This document shows positions 1-8,621 of a stretch of 64,000 nucleotides of DNA, in pieces; positions within the stretch are counted from its first letter, which is position 1, and each line of letters begins with the position of its first letter. The position numbers were made by a program, and so were the translations under genes. The stretch is from Alphaproteobacteria bacterium (GTDB lineage Bacteria > Myxococcota_A > UBA796 > GCA-2862545). The notes under the pieces are model-generated. The model had not been told where the DNA came from, did not search any database, and was given only the letters and a program-made list of their open reading frames with translations. Location of the stretch: contig JACKER010000011.1 of assembly GCA_020632925.1 (NCBI GenBank), forward strand, positions 248,001 to 312,000. The letters run 5' to 3'.

Positions 1-411
1 ACCCTCGGCACGGCCGTGGTCGCGCGGCACGACGAGGGGCCGGCCGCCGCGACGGACGAGGGTGACGGCTCCGTCTCCCAGACGGGCGAGAACCGCTTCA
101 CCGTCTCGAAGGACACGTTCGAGAAGAACATCAACGACCTCGAGTCCATCTCCAAGATGGGTCGGGCGCTGCTGCACCGCGGGCCCGACGGGGAGTACGA
201 CGGGTACCGCCTGTCCGCCATCCGGCGCGGGACGCTCGCCGACCAGCTCGGGATCAAGAACGGCGACATCATCCACTCGGTCAACGGCGAGTCGCTGAAC
301 TCGATGCAAGCCGCGATGAACGCCTACAACACCATGAAGACCCAGTCTTCGTTCTGCTTCGAGATCTCGCGACGCGGCACGCCGACCGAGCTCTGCTACG
401 ACGTGCGCTGA
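1..411 (+). CDS. gspC: Type II secretion protein GspC, C-terminal part (5' end outside window)
   Basis: The reading frame is open from base 1, so this is the tail of a longer gene. GspC is the inner-membrane clamp that links the cytoplasmic and inner-membrane assembly to the secretin GspD. The visible part contains a PDZ domain, with a GIKNGDIIHSVNG core followed by a helix containing MQAAMNAY, the usual end of PDZ-type GspC proteins. The stretch before it is a charged, Gly/Ala-rich linker. The N-terminal membrane anchor and the homology region that contacts GspD lie outside the window. The gene is followed after 49 bases by gspD, as in standard gsp operons. The assignment rests on the PDZ core and the operon order. 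Confidence 0.85.
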   Translation, partial: TLGTAVVARHDEGPAAATDEGDGSVSQTGENRFTVSKDTFEKNINDLESISKMGRALLHRGPDGEYDGYRLSAIRRGTLADQLGIKNGDIIHSVNGESLNSMQAAMNAYNTMKTQSSFCFEISRRGTPTELCYDVR

Positions 412-460
412 CCGGCTCTGGCCGCCGCGCGACTCCTTCTCCACAGGACCCGACCTCCGC

Positions 461-2908
461 ATGCGCTCCACTCTCTTCCTCGCCGCCCTCCTCGCCGGTG
501 CCTTCGCGCCGAGCCTGGCCTTCGCCCAGGAGGCGCCTTCGTCCTCGGTCGTGACCGAGAACCCCGACGGCACGGTCACGGTGTCGCCGAACCCCGTCGT
601 CTCGCCCCAGCTCCCAGCGGACGCTCGCCGGGCCGAGAAGGTGATGCTGAACTTCGGCTCGGACACGAGCCTGTGGTTCCTGGTGAAGTTCTTCGCCGAT
701 CTCAAGCGGATGAACTTCATCATCAGCGACGTGAAGGCGCTCGAGAGCGCCAAGGTGACCATCATCAGCAACCAGGAGGTGTCGTACGACGCGGCCTGGG
801 AGGCGTTCCTGTCCGCCCTCGAGGTCAGCGGGTACAGCATCAGCGTGACCGGTCGCACCGCCAAGATCGTGAAGGCGGCGGACGCGGCGACGAAGCCCAT
901 CGACATCCGGTCGGGACCGCCGCGGGACAGCGACGGCTACGTCACGCAGCTGATCACGCTCGAGAACACCCGCGTCGACGACATGTCGAAGATCATCCAG
1001 AACATGGTCGGCGGCGAGGCGAAGATCGTGTCGTATCCGCCGACGAACACGATGATCATCACGGACACGGCCGCGAACATCCGCAAGCTGTACAAGCTGA
1101 TGAAGGAGCTCGACGTCGCCAGCCCGAAGTCGACGATGGAGATGTACCAGATCCGGTACGCGTCGGCGGCCGACATCAAGCAGATCATCCAGGAGCTCTA
1201 CGGCACGGCCGCGGAGGAGGCGCCCGCCGCGCAGGCCGCTCGGACGCCGGCGAGCAGCCGCCGGAGCACTCGGAACACCCGCCGTCCGGAGCCCGTGGTC
1301 GCTGCGGAGCCCCAGAACGTCGGCGAGGAGTCCAAGTTCATCGCGAAGGTGATCGAGGACGAGCGGACGAACACCCTGATCATCCTGGCGAACGACGACG
1401 GCCACAAGGCGGTCCGCGAGCTCATCGAGAAGATCGACGTGAACGTCACGCCCGAAGGCGAGATCCACGTGGTCTACCTCGAGTACGCGAAGGCGGAGGA
1501 GGTGCAGAACGTGCTCTCCGCCCTGTCGCAGGGTGGTCGGACGACCCAGTCCAGCGGCCGCGCGGGCCGGCAGACCACGAACAACCGCAACCAGCCGGCG
1601 GCCCCTGCGGGTCGGACGGCGACGGCGGGCGGCGCCGAGGGCGAAGGGGAGGGCGGCGCGCTCGCGGCCTTCGACTCGGGCATGCGGATCGCGGCGGACG
1701 AGGCGACCAACTCGCTGGTCATCATCGCGGACCAGGACGACTTCAAGGTCGTGTACTCGGTGATCAAGCAGCTCGACGTCGAGCGCAAGCAGGTGTTCGT
1801 CGACGCCGTGGTGATGGAGCTGTCCTCGGAAGACGCCATGAGCCTCGGGCTTGCGGCCCACCTTCCCCAGCAGCCCTCCGCGGACGCCGCCGGATTCATC
1901 GGCGCGCAGCTCGGCGCCACCTCGCTCGGCCTGTCGCCCGACGCGCTGTCCGGGCTCGCCGTCGGCGTGTTCGGCGACTCCATCGACGTGCCGCTGATCG
2001 ACGGGTCGGTCCTGCCCATCCCCGCCTTCGGCATCGTGCTCAACGCGCTCAAGTCCAGCGGCTCCACGAACATCATCAGCAACCCCTCGCTGATGACCAT
2101 GGACAACGAGGAGGCCACCATCCTCGTCGGCCGGAAGATCCCGTTCCCGACGACGTCCGGCCTGAACAACCTCGGCCAGCCGGTGGTGAGCTTCCAGCGC
2201 GAGGACGTGGCGATCACCCTGAAGGTGACGCCGCGCGTCAACAGCAGCAACTACGTCACGCTCGAGCTCGAGGTCGAGGTCCAGGAGGTCGAGGACAGCG
2301 CCCAGGGCCAGAGCGTCCAGGCGGCCGGCGGCGGGTTCATCACCAGCCAGCGCAAGCTCGACACCGTCGCGATGGTCGGCGACAACCAGACGATGGTGAT
2401 CGGCGGCCTCGTGGGCACGACGGACACCCGCACCGAGACCAAGGTCCCCATCCTCGGCGACATCCCGGTGCTCGGCGCGCTCTTCCGGTCGCAGACCACG
2501 AAGGAGCGCAAGACCAACCTGATGATCTTCCTGACCCCGCACATCGTGGACAGCAGCGACGACGTGCTCGAGATCCAGCGGGTGAAGGAGGCTCAGCGCC
2601 AGGAGTTCCTGCGCCGCTTCTACGGCAAGTCCCGCGAGCAGTTCTGGCAGGAGCTGCAGAGCCTGCTGCGGTACTCGATGAACTTCGTCGACGCGCCCAC
2701 CCTGTGGCGCGGCCCCACCACGGTGGGCGAGGACCTGCGTCTGGACGACGCCGAGCTCTCCGACGAGACCCGCGCCGCCATCCAGGACGCGCTCGACGAG
2801 TCCCGCGCCGACACCCCGGGTGCGGGCGCGGGCGAGCTGCCCGAGAGCGGCGGCATCCAGATCGACGACGACCTGCCGGACGAGTCCGCCACCTCGGGAG
2901 GGAACTGA
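461..2908 (+). CDS. gspD: Type II secretion secretin GspD
   Basis: This is the outer-membrane secretin channel of the type II system, 815 residues. A clear signal peptide (about residues 1-22, ending AFA) is followed by the N0-N3 ring domains. Two low-complexity inserts interrupt that region: Ala/Ser/Arg/Pro-rich around bases 1204-1330, and Gly/Thr/Asn-rich around 1525-1670. The secretin core starts near residue 445. It contains the NPSLMTMDNEEA stretch, VGRKIPFPTT near residue 557 and the family signature VPILGDIPVLGALFRS at about 663-678. A further roughly 100 residues of acidic, helical C-terminus make it longer than typical GspD (650-700). No pilotin gene (GspS) is adjacent. It is followed after 3 bases by gspE. 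Confidence 0.96.
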   Translation: MRSTLFLAALLAGAFAPSLAFAQEAPSSSVVTENPDGTVTVSPNPVVSPQLPADARRAEKVMLNFGSDTSLWFLVKFFADLKRMNFIISDVKALESAKVTIISNQEVSYDAAWEAFLSALEVSGYSISVTGRTAKIVKAADAATKPIDIRSGPPRDSDGYVTQLITLENTRVDDMSKIIQNMVGGEAKIVSYPPTNTMIITDTAANIRKLYKLMKELDVASPKSTMEMYQIRYASAADIKQIIQELYGTAAEEAPAAQAARTPASSRRSTRNTRRPEPVVAAEPQNVGEESKFIAKVIEDERTNTLIILANDDGHKAVRELIEKIDVNVTPEGEIHVVYLEYAKAEEVQNVLSALSQGGRTTQSSGRAGRQTTNNRNQPAAPAGRTATAGGAEGEGEGGALAAFDSGMRIAADEATNSLVIIADQDDFKVVYSVIKQLDVERKQVFVDAVVMELSSEDAMSLGLAAHLPQQPSADAAGFIGAQLGATSLGLSPDALSGLAVGVFGDSIDVPLIDGSVLPIPAFGIVLNALKSSGSTNIISNPSLMTMDNEEATILVGRKIPFPTTSGLNNLGQPVVSFQREDVAITLKVTPRVNSSNYVTLELEVEVQEVEDSAQGQSVQAAGGGFITSQRKLDTVAMVGDNQTMVIGGLVGTTDTRTETKVPILGDIPVLGALFRSQTTKERKTNLMIFLTPHIVDSSDDVLEIQRVKEAQRQEFLRRFYGKSREQFWQELQSLLRYSMNFVDAPTLWRGPTTVGEDLRLDDAELSDETRAAIQDALDESRADTPGAGAGELPESGGIQIDDDLPDESATSGGN

Positions 2909-2911
2909 CCC

Positions 2912-4624
2912 ATGGCCATCCGCCGCGCTGCGCTCGACGACTCCCTGCAGCAGCAGGGCATCCAGGCCGACGCGGTGGCCCGGGCGCGGGCGACCGCCGC
3001 CAAGAAGGACATCGGGTTGCGCCAGGCGCTGCTCGAGACGGAGGGCGTGGACGACAAGGCCATCGCCCGGGCGTGGTCGAACCTGTCCGGCCTGCCGGTG
3101 CTCGAACAGATCACCGTCGACAACATCGTGCCGGAGCATATCCGGGCGCTCCCGCACCACATCTCGCGCGAGAACGGCATCCTGCCGCTGTACGTGGACG
3201 ACGCGGGTGAGATGGTCGTGGGGATGGCCGACCTGCAGGCGCTGGCGGTCCTCGACGACCTGCGCGTGCTCTACGCCATGCCGGTGCGGCCGGTGATCGT
3301 GCCCGCCCGACTGCTCGCCGAGACCACGCAGCAGGCGTACGACAAGGCTGCCTCCTCGGCCGAGGCCATCATCGAGAAGGCCGACGACGAGGTCGAGGGT
3401 GAGGCGGACCTCGATCTCGACGACGCCGAGCTCCTCGACGACCCGAACCAGGCGCCCATCATCCGCTTCGTGAACGCGGTGCTGTCGCAGGCGATCAAGG
3501 AGCGCGCGTCGGACATCCACGTCGAGCCCTACGAGAAGGACCTCGTGGTGCGCTTCCGCGTGGACGGCGTGCTCAAGGAGTCCCTGAACCCGCCCGCGAA
3601 GTTCAAGAACACCATCATCGCCCGCATCAAGATCATGGCCGGGCTGAACATCGCGGAGAAGCGGCTCCCCCAGGACGGCCGCATCCGACGCAAGCTCGGT
3701 GGCCGCGAGATCGACCTCCGCGTGTCGACGGTCCCGGTGCGGCACGGCGAGCGCGTGGTCATGCGGATCCTCGAGAAGGGCAAGGTCTTCTCGCTCGACC
3801 GCATCGGGATGGAGGGCCAGACGCTCGGTCGGTTCCGGGAGCTCATCCAGCGCCCGCACGGCATCCTTCTCGTCACGGGCCCCACCGGCTCGGGCAAGTC
3901 GACCACGCTCTACTCGGCGCTGATGGAGATCAACAGCCCCGACGTGAACATCCTCACCATCGAGGACCCCGTCGAGTACGAGGCGCCCGGCATCGGCCAG
4001 GTCCAGGTCAACCACAAGATCGACCTGACGTTCGCGAGCGCGCTGCGCGCCTTCCTCCGCCAGGACCCCGACGTCATCCTCGTGGGCGAGGTCCGAGACA
4101 GCGAGACGGCGAACAACGCGATCCAGGCCTCGCTGACGGGTCACCTCGTGTTCTCGACGCTGCACACGAACGACTCGGCGACCGCCTTCGCCCGACTGTG
4201 CGACATGAACGTCGAGCCCTTCCTCGTGGCCGACACGTTGCTCGGCGTCGTGGCCCAGCGCCTGGTGCGGACCCTGTGCTCCGCCTGCCGCCGGCAGTAC
4301 CAGCCCTCGCTCGACGAGCTGCAGGAGGCGGGCTGCACCGACGAGCAGATCGCGCAGGTCGCCAATGCGACGGTGTGCAAGGCGGTCGGGTGCTCCGAGT
4401 GCAACAACCTCGGGTACAGCGGCCGGACCGGCATCTACGAGTTCATGGAGAACAGCGAGGAGATCCAGCGACTGGTGATCCAGAACGCACCTTCCGGGCA
4501 GATCAAGAAGGTCGCGATCGAGCAGGGGATGCTGACGCTCTTCGACGACGGCATCCGCAAGGTCTTCCAGGGCATCACGACGTTCGAGGAGCTCAAGCGC
4601 GTCACGACGGCGTCGGAGTTCTGA
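2912..4624 (+). CDS. gspE: Type II secretion ATPase GspE
   Basis: This is the cytoplasmic hexameric ATPase that powers pseudopilus assembly, 570 residues. The N-terminal third is a GspE/PilB N domain (helical bundle with PHHISREN). The Walker A motif GPTGSGKST is at residues 323-331. The Asp box (EDPVEYEAPGIGQ), Walker B-like LVGEVRD and the His box (STLHTND) follow in order. Near the C-terminus two Cys pairs (CSAC and CSEC, with a further Cys just before the second) form the zinc finger typical of GspE rather than of retraction ATPases. ATG at 2912 follows a GGGAGG ribosome site. It sits between gspD and gspF. Confidence 0.97.
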   Translation: MAIRRAALDDSLQQQGIQADAVARARATAAKKDIGLRQALLETEGVDDKAIARAWSNLSGLPVLEQITVDNIVPEHIRALPHHISRENGILPLYVDDAGEMVVGMADLQALAVLDDLRVLYAMPVRPVIVPARLLAETTQQAYDKAASSAEAIIEKADDEVEGEADLDLDDAELLDDPNQAPIIRFVNAVLSQAIKERASDIHVEPYEKDLVVRFRVDGVLKESLNPPAKFKNTIIARIKIMAGLNIAEKRLPQDGRIRRKLGGREIDLRVSTVPVRHGERVVMRILEKGKVFSLDRIGMEGQTLGRFRELIQRPHGILLVTGPTGSGKSTTLYSALMEINSPDVNILTIEDPVEYEAPGIGQVQVNHKIDLTFASALRAFLRQDPDVILVGEVRDSETANNAIQASLTGHLVFSTLHTNDSATAFARLCDMNVEPFLVADTLLGVVAQRLVRTLCSACRRQYQPSLDELQEAGCTDEQIAQVANATVCKAVGCSECNNLGYSGRTGIYEFMENSEEIQRLVIQNAPSGQIKKVAIEQGMLTLFDDGIRKVFQGITTFEELKRVTTASEF

Positions 4625-4625
4625 G

Positions 4626-5879
4626 ATGGCGGTCTTCGAATACAAAGGGCTGGACGCAGCGGGGAAGGGGGTCGCCGGCATCATCGACGCCGACTCCGCC
4701 AAGCTCGCCCGCGTCCGCCTGCGGAAGCAGGGACTGTTCCCCACGGAGGTGCGGGAGCAGCAGGAGGGCGGCACGCGCCGTGCGGCCGGCCAGTCGATCC
4801 TGTCGACCCAGATCGACCTCCAGAAGTACTTCCAGTTCATCACCACGCGCGACATCTCCGTGATGACGACCCAGCTGTCCACGCTGGTGTCGGCGCACGT
4901 CCCCATGGCCGAAGCGCTCTCCGCGCTCGTCGATCAGAGCGAGAAGGAGAAGCTCAAGATCATCCTCTCCAAGGTCAAGGAGAAGGTGATGGAGGGGAGC
5001 AGCCTCGCGGACGCGATGCAGGATCACCCCAAGGTGTTCGGTGACCTGTACGTGCAGATGGTGCGCGCGGGTGAGCGCTCGGGCGCTCTCGATCAGGTCC
5101 TCATCCGCCTCGCGACCTACGGCGACAGCCAGGTCAAGCTGCAGGGTCAGATCTTCGGTGCCATCGCGTATCCGATCATCCTCGGCGTCGTCGGGGTGCT
5201 CATCCTCCTGGGCCTGTTCCTCGGGGTCATCCCCCGGATCCGCGGCATGTTCGAGTCGATGCCCGGTGGCGAGGAGGCGTTGCCGCTGATCACCAAGGTG
5301 GTGTTCTTCTTCGGGGACATGCTGGTGGGTGGGTGGTGGCTCGCGCCGATCCTGGCCGGCCTCGCCGTCTTCGGGTGGCGACGCTTGGTCGCGTCCAAGC
5401 GCGGCCGCGAGTGGTGGGACCGCACCCGCCTCAAGATCCCGGTGTTCGGCAAGATGAACCGACTCGTCGGCGTCTCCCGGTTCTGCCGCACGCTCTCCAC
5501 GCTGCTCCTCAGTGGCGTTCCCATCGTGTCCGCGCTGAACATCGTCGAGCGCGTCATCGGCAACGTCGTGCTGTCGAGCGCGGTGTCCAAGTGCGCCGAG
5601 AGCATCCAGGAAGGCCAGTCCATCGCCGTCCCGCTGAAGAACTCCGGACAGTTCCCCCCGCTGGTGACCCACATGATCTCCATCGGGGAGAAGACCGGCG
5701 AGCTCGAGAAGATGCTGACCATCGTCGCGAATGCGTACGAGGACGAAGTAGAAGCGACAATTGCTGCCATGACGTCGCTGCTGGGGCCGGTGATGATCCT
5801 CAGCATCGGCGGTGTGGTCTTCGTGGTCGCGCTGGGCCTGTTGACGCCCATGATGAACATCTCTTCCATGATTCGTTGA
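4626..5879 (+). CDS. gspF: Type II secretion inner-membrane protein GspF
   Basis: This is the polytopic inner-membrane platform protein that couples GspE to pseudopilus growth, 417 residues. Two tandem T2SSF domains are visible: the first around residues 75-175, the second around 280-400 (LSTLLLSGVPIVSALNIVE). Three hydrophobic segments lie at about 173-198, 234-251 and 385-407, matching family topology. Its length is normal for GspF. The gene starts one base after the gspE stop codon. It is followed after 15 bases by gspG with a strong GGAGGG site. Confidence 0.96.
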   Translation: MAVFEYKGLDAAGKGVAGIIDADSAKLARVRLRKQGLFPTEVREQQEGGTRRAAGQSILSTQIDLQKYFQFITTRDISVMTTQLSTLVSAHVPMAEALSALVDQSEKEKLKIILSKVKEKVMEGSSLADAMQDHPKVFGDLYVQMVRAGERSGALDQVLIRLATYGDSQVKLQGQIFGAIAYPIILGVVGVLILLGLFLGVIPRIRGMFESMPGGEEALPLITKVVFFFGDMLVGGWWLAPILAGLAVFGWRRLVASKRGREWWDRTRLKIPVFGKMNRLVGVSRFCRTLSTLLLSGVPIVSALNIVERVIGNVVLSSAVSKCAESIQEGQSIAVPLKNSGQFPPLVTHMISIGEKTGELEKMLTIVANAYEDEVEATIAAMTSLLGPVMILSIGGVVFVVALGLLTPMMNISSMIR

Positions 5880-5894
5880 AGTGAAGGAGGGAGC

Positions 5895-6332
5895 ATGACT
5901 TCCATCGTGAATAGCGCCCTGGCACAGTGGCGTTCGACCCCGTCGGGTCGGCGTGCTCGCCGCCGCGGCATGTCCCTGGTCGAGGTGATGGTCGTCATCG
6001 CCATCATCCTGACCCTCATGAGCGTCCTCGCCATCGGCGTCTGGGGCATCTTCGGCGAGTCGCAGGTCGACACCACCCGCCTGACCATGAGCAAGGTCAG
6101 CGAGCGGATCGAGATCTACCAGCTGCGGAAGAAGCACCCACCGAGCTCCGCGGACGGGCTGGCGGCCGTCTTCGGCAACGAGAAGGTCCCGCAGGACGCC
6201 TGGGGCCACGACTTCATCTACGTCTCGCCCGGGCCCGGCGGTCGTCCGTACGACCTGATCAGCCTCGGCGCCGACGGCAAGGAAGGCGGCACGGGCACCG
6301 ACGAGGATCTCCACTGGGTGGACGAGCGCTGA
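5895..6332 (+). CDS. gspG: Major pseudopilin GspG
   Basis: This is the major subunit of the type II pseudopilus, 145 residues. The prepilin cleavage site is Gly25|Met26, with Glu at mature position 5 (MSLVE) and a following hydrophobic helix. The leader is long at 25 residues. The C-terminal half carries the conserved GspG calcium-site loop (GADGKEGGTGTDED) and the PPSSADGLAA segment. ATG at 5895 is preceded by GAAGGAGGGAGC. The stop codon overlaps the gspH start (TGATG). A peptidase of the GspO/PilD type would be needed for processing and is not encoded here. Confidence 0.96.
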   Translation: MTSIVNSALAQWRSTPSGRRARRRGMSLVEVMVVIAIILTLMSVLAIGVWGIFGESQVDTTRLTMSKVSERIEIYQLRKKHPPSSADGLAAVFGNEKVPQDAWGHDFIYVSPGPGGRPYDLISLGADGKEGGTGTDEDLHWVDER

Positions 6333-7042
6333 TGATCCGGACCGGCCGGCGCGGCATGTCGCTGATGGAGGTGATGGTCGTCATCGCCCTCGTCATGATC
6401 CTGCTCGCCGTGCTGATCCCGTCCACCCGGAGCATCTTCGAGGTCCACCAGCGCGAGGGCGCCAAGCGACTCGCCGCGACCTACGAGCAGCTGCACGACG
6501 AAGCGGTGATGCGTAACCGCTCCTTCCGCATCAACTTCTACCTCGACGAGGACCGCTACGAGATCGAGGCCGGCGAGCCCGGCGCGCTGATCGCGGCGAC
6601 CCCCGAGGACCGCGAGCGGTTCGAGCAGGAGCTCAAGTCCAAGCTCTCCTACATGTCGGACGAGGAGAAGGTCGCGTACCTGAAGAAGTCCGAACAACCC
6701 TTCGAGGCGCTGAACGGACCCGACGCCAAGATGAACGTCCACCTGCCCGGTGGTGTGCACTTCGGCGGGTTCTACACCCCCCAGTACGGTCGGGTCATCA
6801 AGCCCGGCGAGGTCCTCGATCCGGACCGCGAGGACAAGAAGCTCGTCGTCCATTCCTTCGTGATGAACAGCGGTTTCTCCGAGCACACCATCATCTGGCT
6901 GGTCGACGAGCCGGGCGCCACCGACGGCTGGACCGTCGAGGTCGAGCCGCTCTCTGGCGCGGTGCGGATGACGGGTGAGCTGCTGACACCGGACACGGAC
7001 TTCAAGTGGTTGCCCGAAGAGGGCCCCTCCCTCCCGAGGTGA
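6332..7042 (+). CDS. gspH: Minor pseudopilin GspH
   Basis: This 236-residue protein has a prepilin leader of eight residues ending RRG, then MSLMEVMVVIA with Glu at +5. GspH is a minor pseudopilin near the pseudopilus tip complex. At 236 residues it is longer than E. coli GspH (about 170). The extra length includes a charged helical stretch of about 60 residues (PEDRERFEQEL to LKKSEQPFE). I assigned it as GspH from its position between gspG and gspI and its N-terminus, because the C-terminal domain diverges between species. ATG at 6332 overlaps the gspG stop. Confidence 0.88.
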   Translation: MIRTGRRGMSLMEVMVVIALVMILLAVLIPSTRSIFEVHQREGAKRLAATYEQLHDEAVMRNRSFRINFYLDEDRYEIEAGEPGALIAATPEDRERFEQELKSKLSYMSDEEKVAYLKKSEQPFEALNGPDAKMNVHLPGGVHFGGFYTPQYGRVIKPGEVLDPDREDKKLVVHSFVMNSGFSEHTIIWLVDEPGATDGWTVEVEPLSGAVRMTGELLTPDTDFKWLPEEGPSLPR

Positions 7043-7047
7043 GCGTC

Positions 7048-7677
7048 ATGGCGATCGACATCGACAGGCGACACAGGCGGGGTTTCTCGCTGCTCGAGGT
7101 GATGATCGCGCTCGCGATCCTCACCGTGAGCCTGGTCATCCTGGTGGAGACCCAGTCGAGCGCGGTGGTCCTCACCAACGAGGCCGAGCGCACGATCACG
7201 GCCTCCGACCTCGCTCGGTACAAGATGTCCGAGGTCCTCCTGATGATCGAGGAGGACGGTTTCCAGCAGTCGGACCAGAACGAGTTCGGCGACTTCTCCG
7301 ACTTCGGCGAGGACGCGATGGACCTCGAGTTCGGCGACGAGCTCGAGGACTACCACTGGGAGTGGCTGGTGTCCGAGGTGGACATCGACACCCTCGGCGA
7401 CCTCGCCGCGGCGGCGGACGATCTGTCCGACCAGGCGGACGCGAACAAGCAGGGCGCGGACGCCAATGGCTCCGCCCTCGACGCGCTCGGCATGATGGGC
7501 ATCGGTCCCGACATGATCGCGCAGTTCCTCGGGCCCTACATCCGGGAGGTCCGGGTGCGCGTGTGGTGGGGCGAGGACAGCGACGCGGCCGAGGAGGACG
7601 GCACCGAGATCGTGCTGACCACGCACGTCATCAATCCCACGGGCGCGCTCGCGCTCGAGCAGCAGCTCCCCCAATGA
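7048..7677 (+). CDS. gspI: Minor pseudopilin GspI
   Basis: This 209-residue protein has prepilin cleavage in RRG|FSLLEVMIALAIL (Glu at +5), the characteristic start of GspI. I chose ATG 7048 because GAGGTGAG lies just upstream; an in-frame GTG at 7039 would overlap the gspH stop. The mature domain is unusually acidic, with a Ser/Asp/Phe-rich loop around bases 7260-7350 and an Ala/Asp stretch around 7405-7480, and is longer than the usual roughly 125 residues. GspI, J and K form the tip complex that initiates the pseudopilus. It overlaps gspJ by four bases. Confidence 0.88.
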   Translation: MAIDIDRRHRRGFSLLEVMIALAILTVSLVILVETQSSAVVLTNEAERTITASDLARYKMSEVLLMIEEDGFQQSDQNEFGDFSDFGEDAMDLEFGDELEDYHWEWLVSEVDIDTLGDLAAAADDLSDQADANKQGADANGSALDALGMMGIGPDMIAQFLGPYIREVRVRVWWGEDSDAAEEDGTEIVLTTHVINPTGALALEQQLPQ

Positions 7678-8621
7678 CGCCGCTCCACCAGCACCGGGCG
7701 CGTCGGCGCGGGCTCACGCTCATGGAGACGATGGTGGCCATCGCCGTCCTCCTCATCATGAGCGCCATCGTGTTCGAGTCGCTGCACAACTCGGTCGAGT
7801 TCCACAACCTGCTCGAGGCGCGCGACGAGACCATCCGCACGGCCCGGGTGGCGATGTCGAAGCTCACCCGAGACCTGCAGCTGGCGTACCTCACGCCGAA
7901 CAAGCTCGCCGTGAACTCGTACCAGACGGTGTTCGTCGGGCTCGACGAGGATCCGAGCAAGCTCTACCTCGCGTCGCTCAACCACCAGCGGCTGTACCTC
8001 GACAGCCGCGAGTGTGATCAGACGGAGATCACGGTGTGGGCGGAGGACGCGCCGCGCGATCGCGGCCAGGGGTACGTCCTCTACCACCGCGAGGCGCCGC
8101 GCATCGACGAGGAACCCGCCGAGGGCGGCAAGGTCTGGCCGCTCGCGTACAACGTCCGCTCGTTCCACCTGCGGTACCTCGACCAGCAGAACGGCGAGTG
8201 GCAGACCTCGTGGGACACGCGCTCGGCCACCACGCCGTACCGCCTGCCGCGCGCCGTCGAGATCGGGCTCGTGCTGATCGCGCCGGACCCGGCGGACCCG
8301 AGCGGCCAGGACACGGTCGACGTGCCGTTCCTGGAGACCGTGCTCCTCGAGTACGCCCCGCGGATGCCCAACCCGAGCCAGCCGCCGGTCAACTTCTCGG
8401 CCGCGGGGCTGGGTGGCCTGGCGGGGACGGGCTTCGGCGGCCTCGGCGGCGGCCCCATCACGAACGGGGCCTTCGCGGGGATGGGCGGGAGCTCCGGTGG
8501 CAAGGGCGGTGGCAAGGGTGGGACCACCAACGGCACCCGCGGCGGTCGCGGCGGTCGTGGCGGCACCATGGGTGGTGGCTTCGGTGGTCCGACGGGCGGG
8601 CCGCGCGGGGGGCGGCGATGA
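7674..8621 (+). CDS. gspJ: Minor pseudopilin GspJ with a long Gly/Arg-rich tail
   Basis: This 315-residue protein has a prepilin leader ending RRG followed by LTLMETMVAIAVL with Glu at +5, and a GspJ-like mature domain to about residue 235. From roughly residue 243 to the end the protein turns into a tail of Gly, Ala, Thr and Arg, including GGRGGRGG and GGPRGGRR. Typical GspJ is about 200 residues and lacks such a tail. The tail runs without a break into the ATGA overlap with gspK and keeps frame, so it is not a sequencing slip into another frame. Start ATG 7674 overlaps the gspI stop. Confidence 0.88.
   Translation: MTPLHQHRARRRGLTLMETMVAIAVLLIMSAIVFESLHNSVEFHNLLEARDETIRTARVAMSKLTRDLQLAYLTPNKLAVNSYQTVFVGLDEDPSKLYLASLNHQRLYLDSRECDQTEITVWAEDAPRDRGQGYVLYHREAPRIDEEPAEGGKVWPLAYNVRSFHLRYLDQQNGEWQTSWDTRSATTPYRLPRAVEIGLVLIAPDPADPSGQDTVDVPFLETVLLEYAPRMPNPSQPPVNFSAAGLGGLAGTGFGGLGGGPITNGAFAGMGGSSGGKGGGKGGTTNGTRGGRGGRGGTMGGGFGGPTGGPRGGRR

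Noticed and set aside
412..460. tRNA, small RNA or terminator genes in intergenic gaps
   Set aside because: I examined the gaps, all of 186 bases or less, for cloverleaf arms, GC stems with T-runs and CCA ends. None was convincing beyond the hairpins listed.
281..4906. Very long open frame on the minus strand across the gsp operon (about 1540 codons)
   Set aside because: It is antisense to gspC-gspF, whose proteins are clearly conserved, and its translation is low-complexity Arg/Asp/Leu/Val. Long antisense frames are expected in DNA this rich in G+C.
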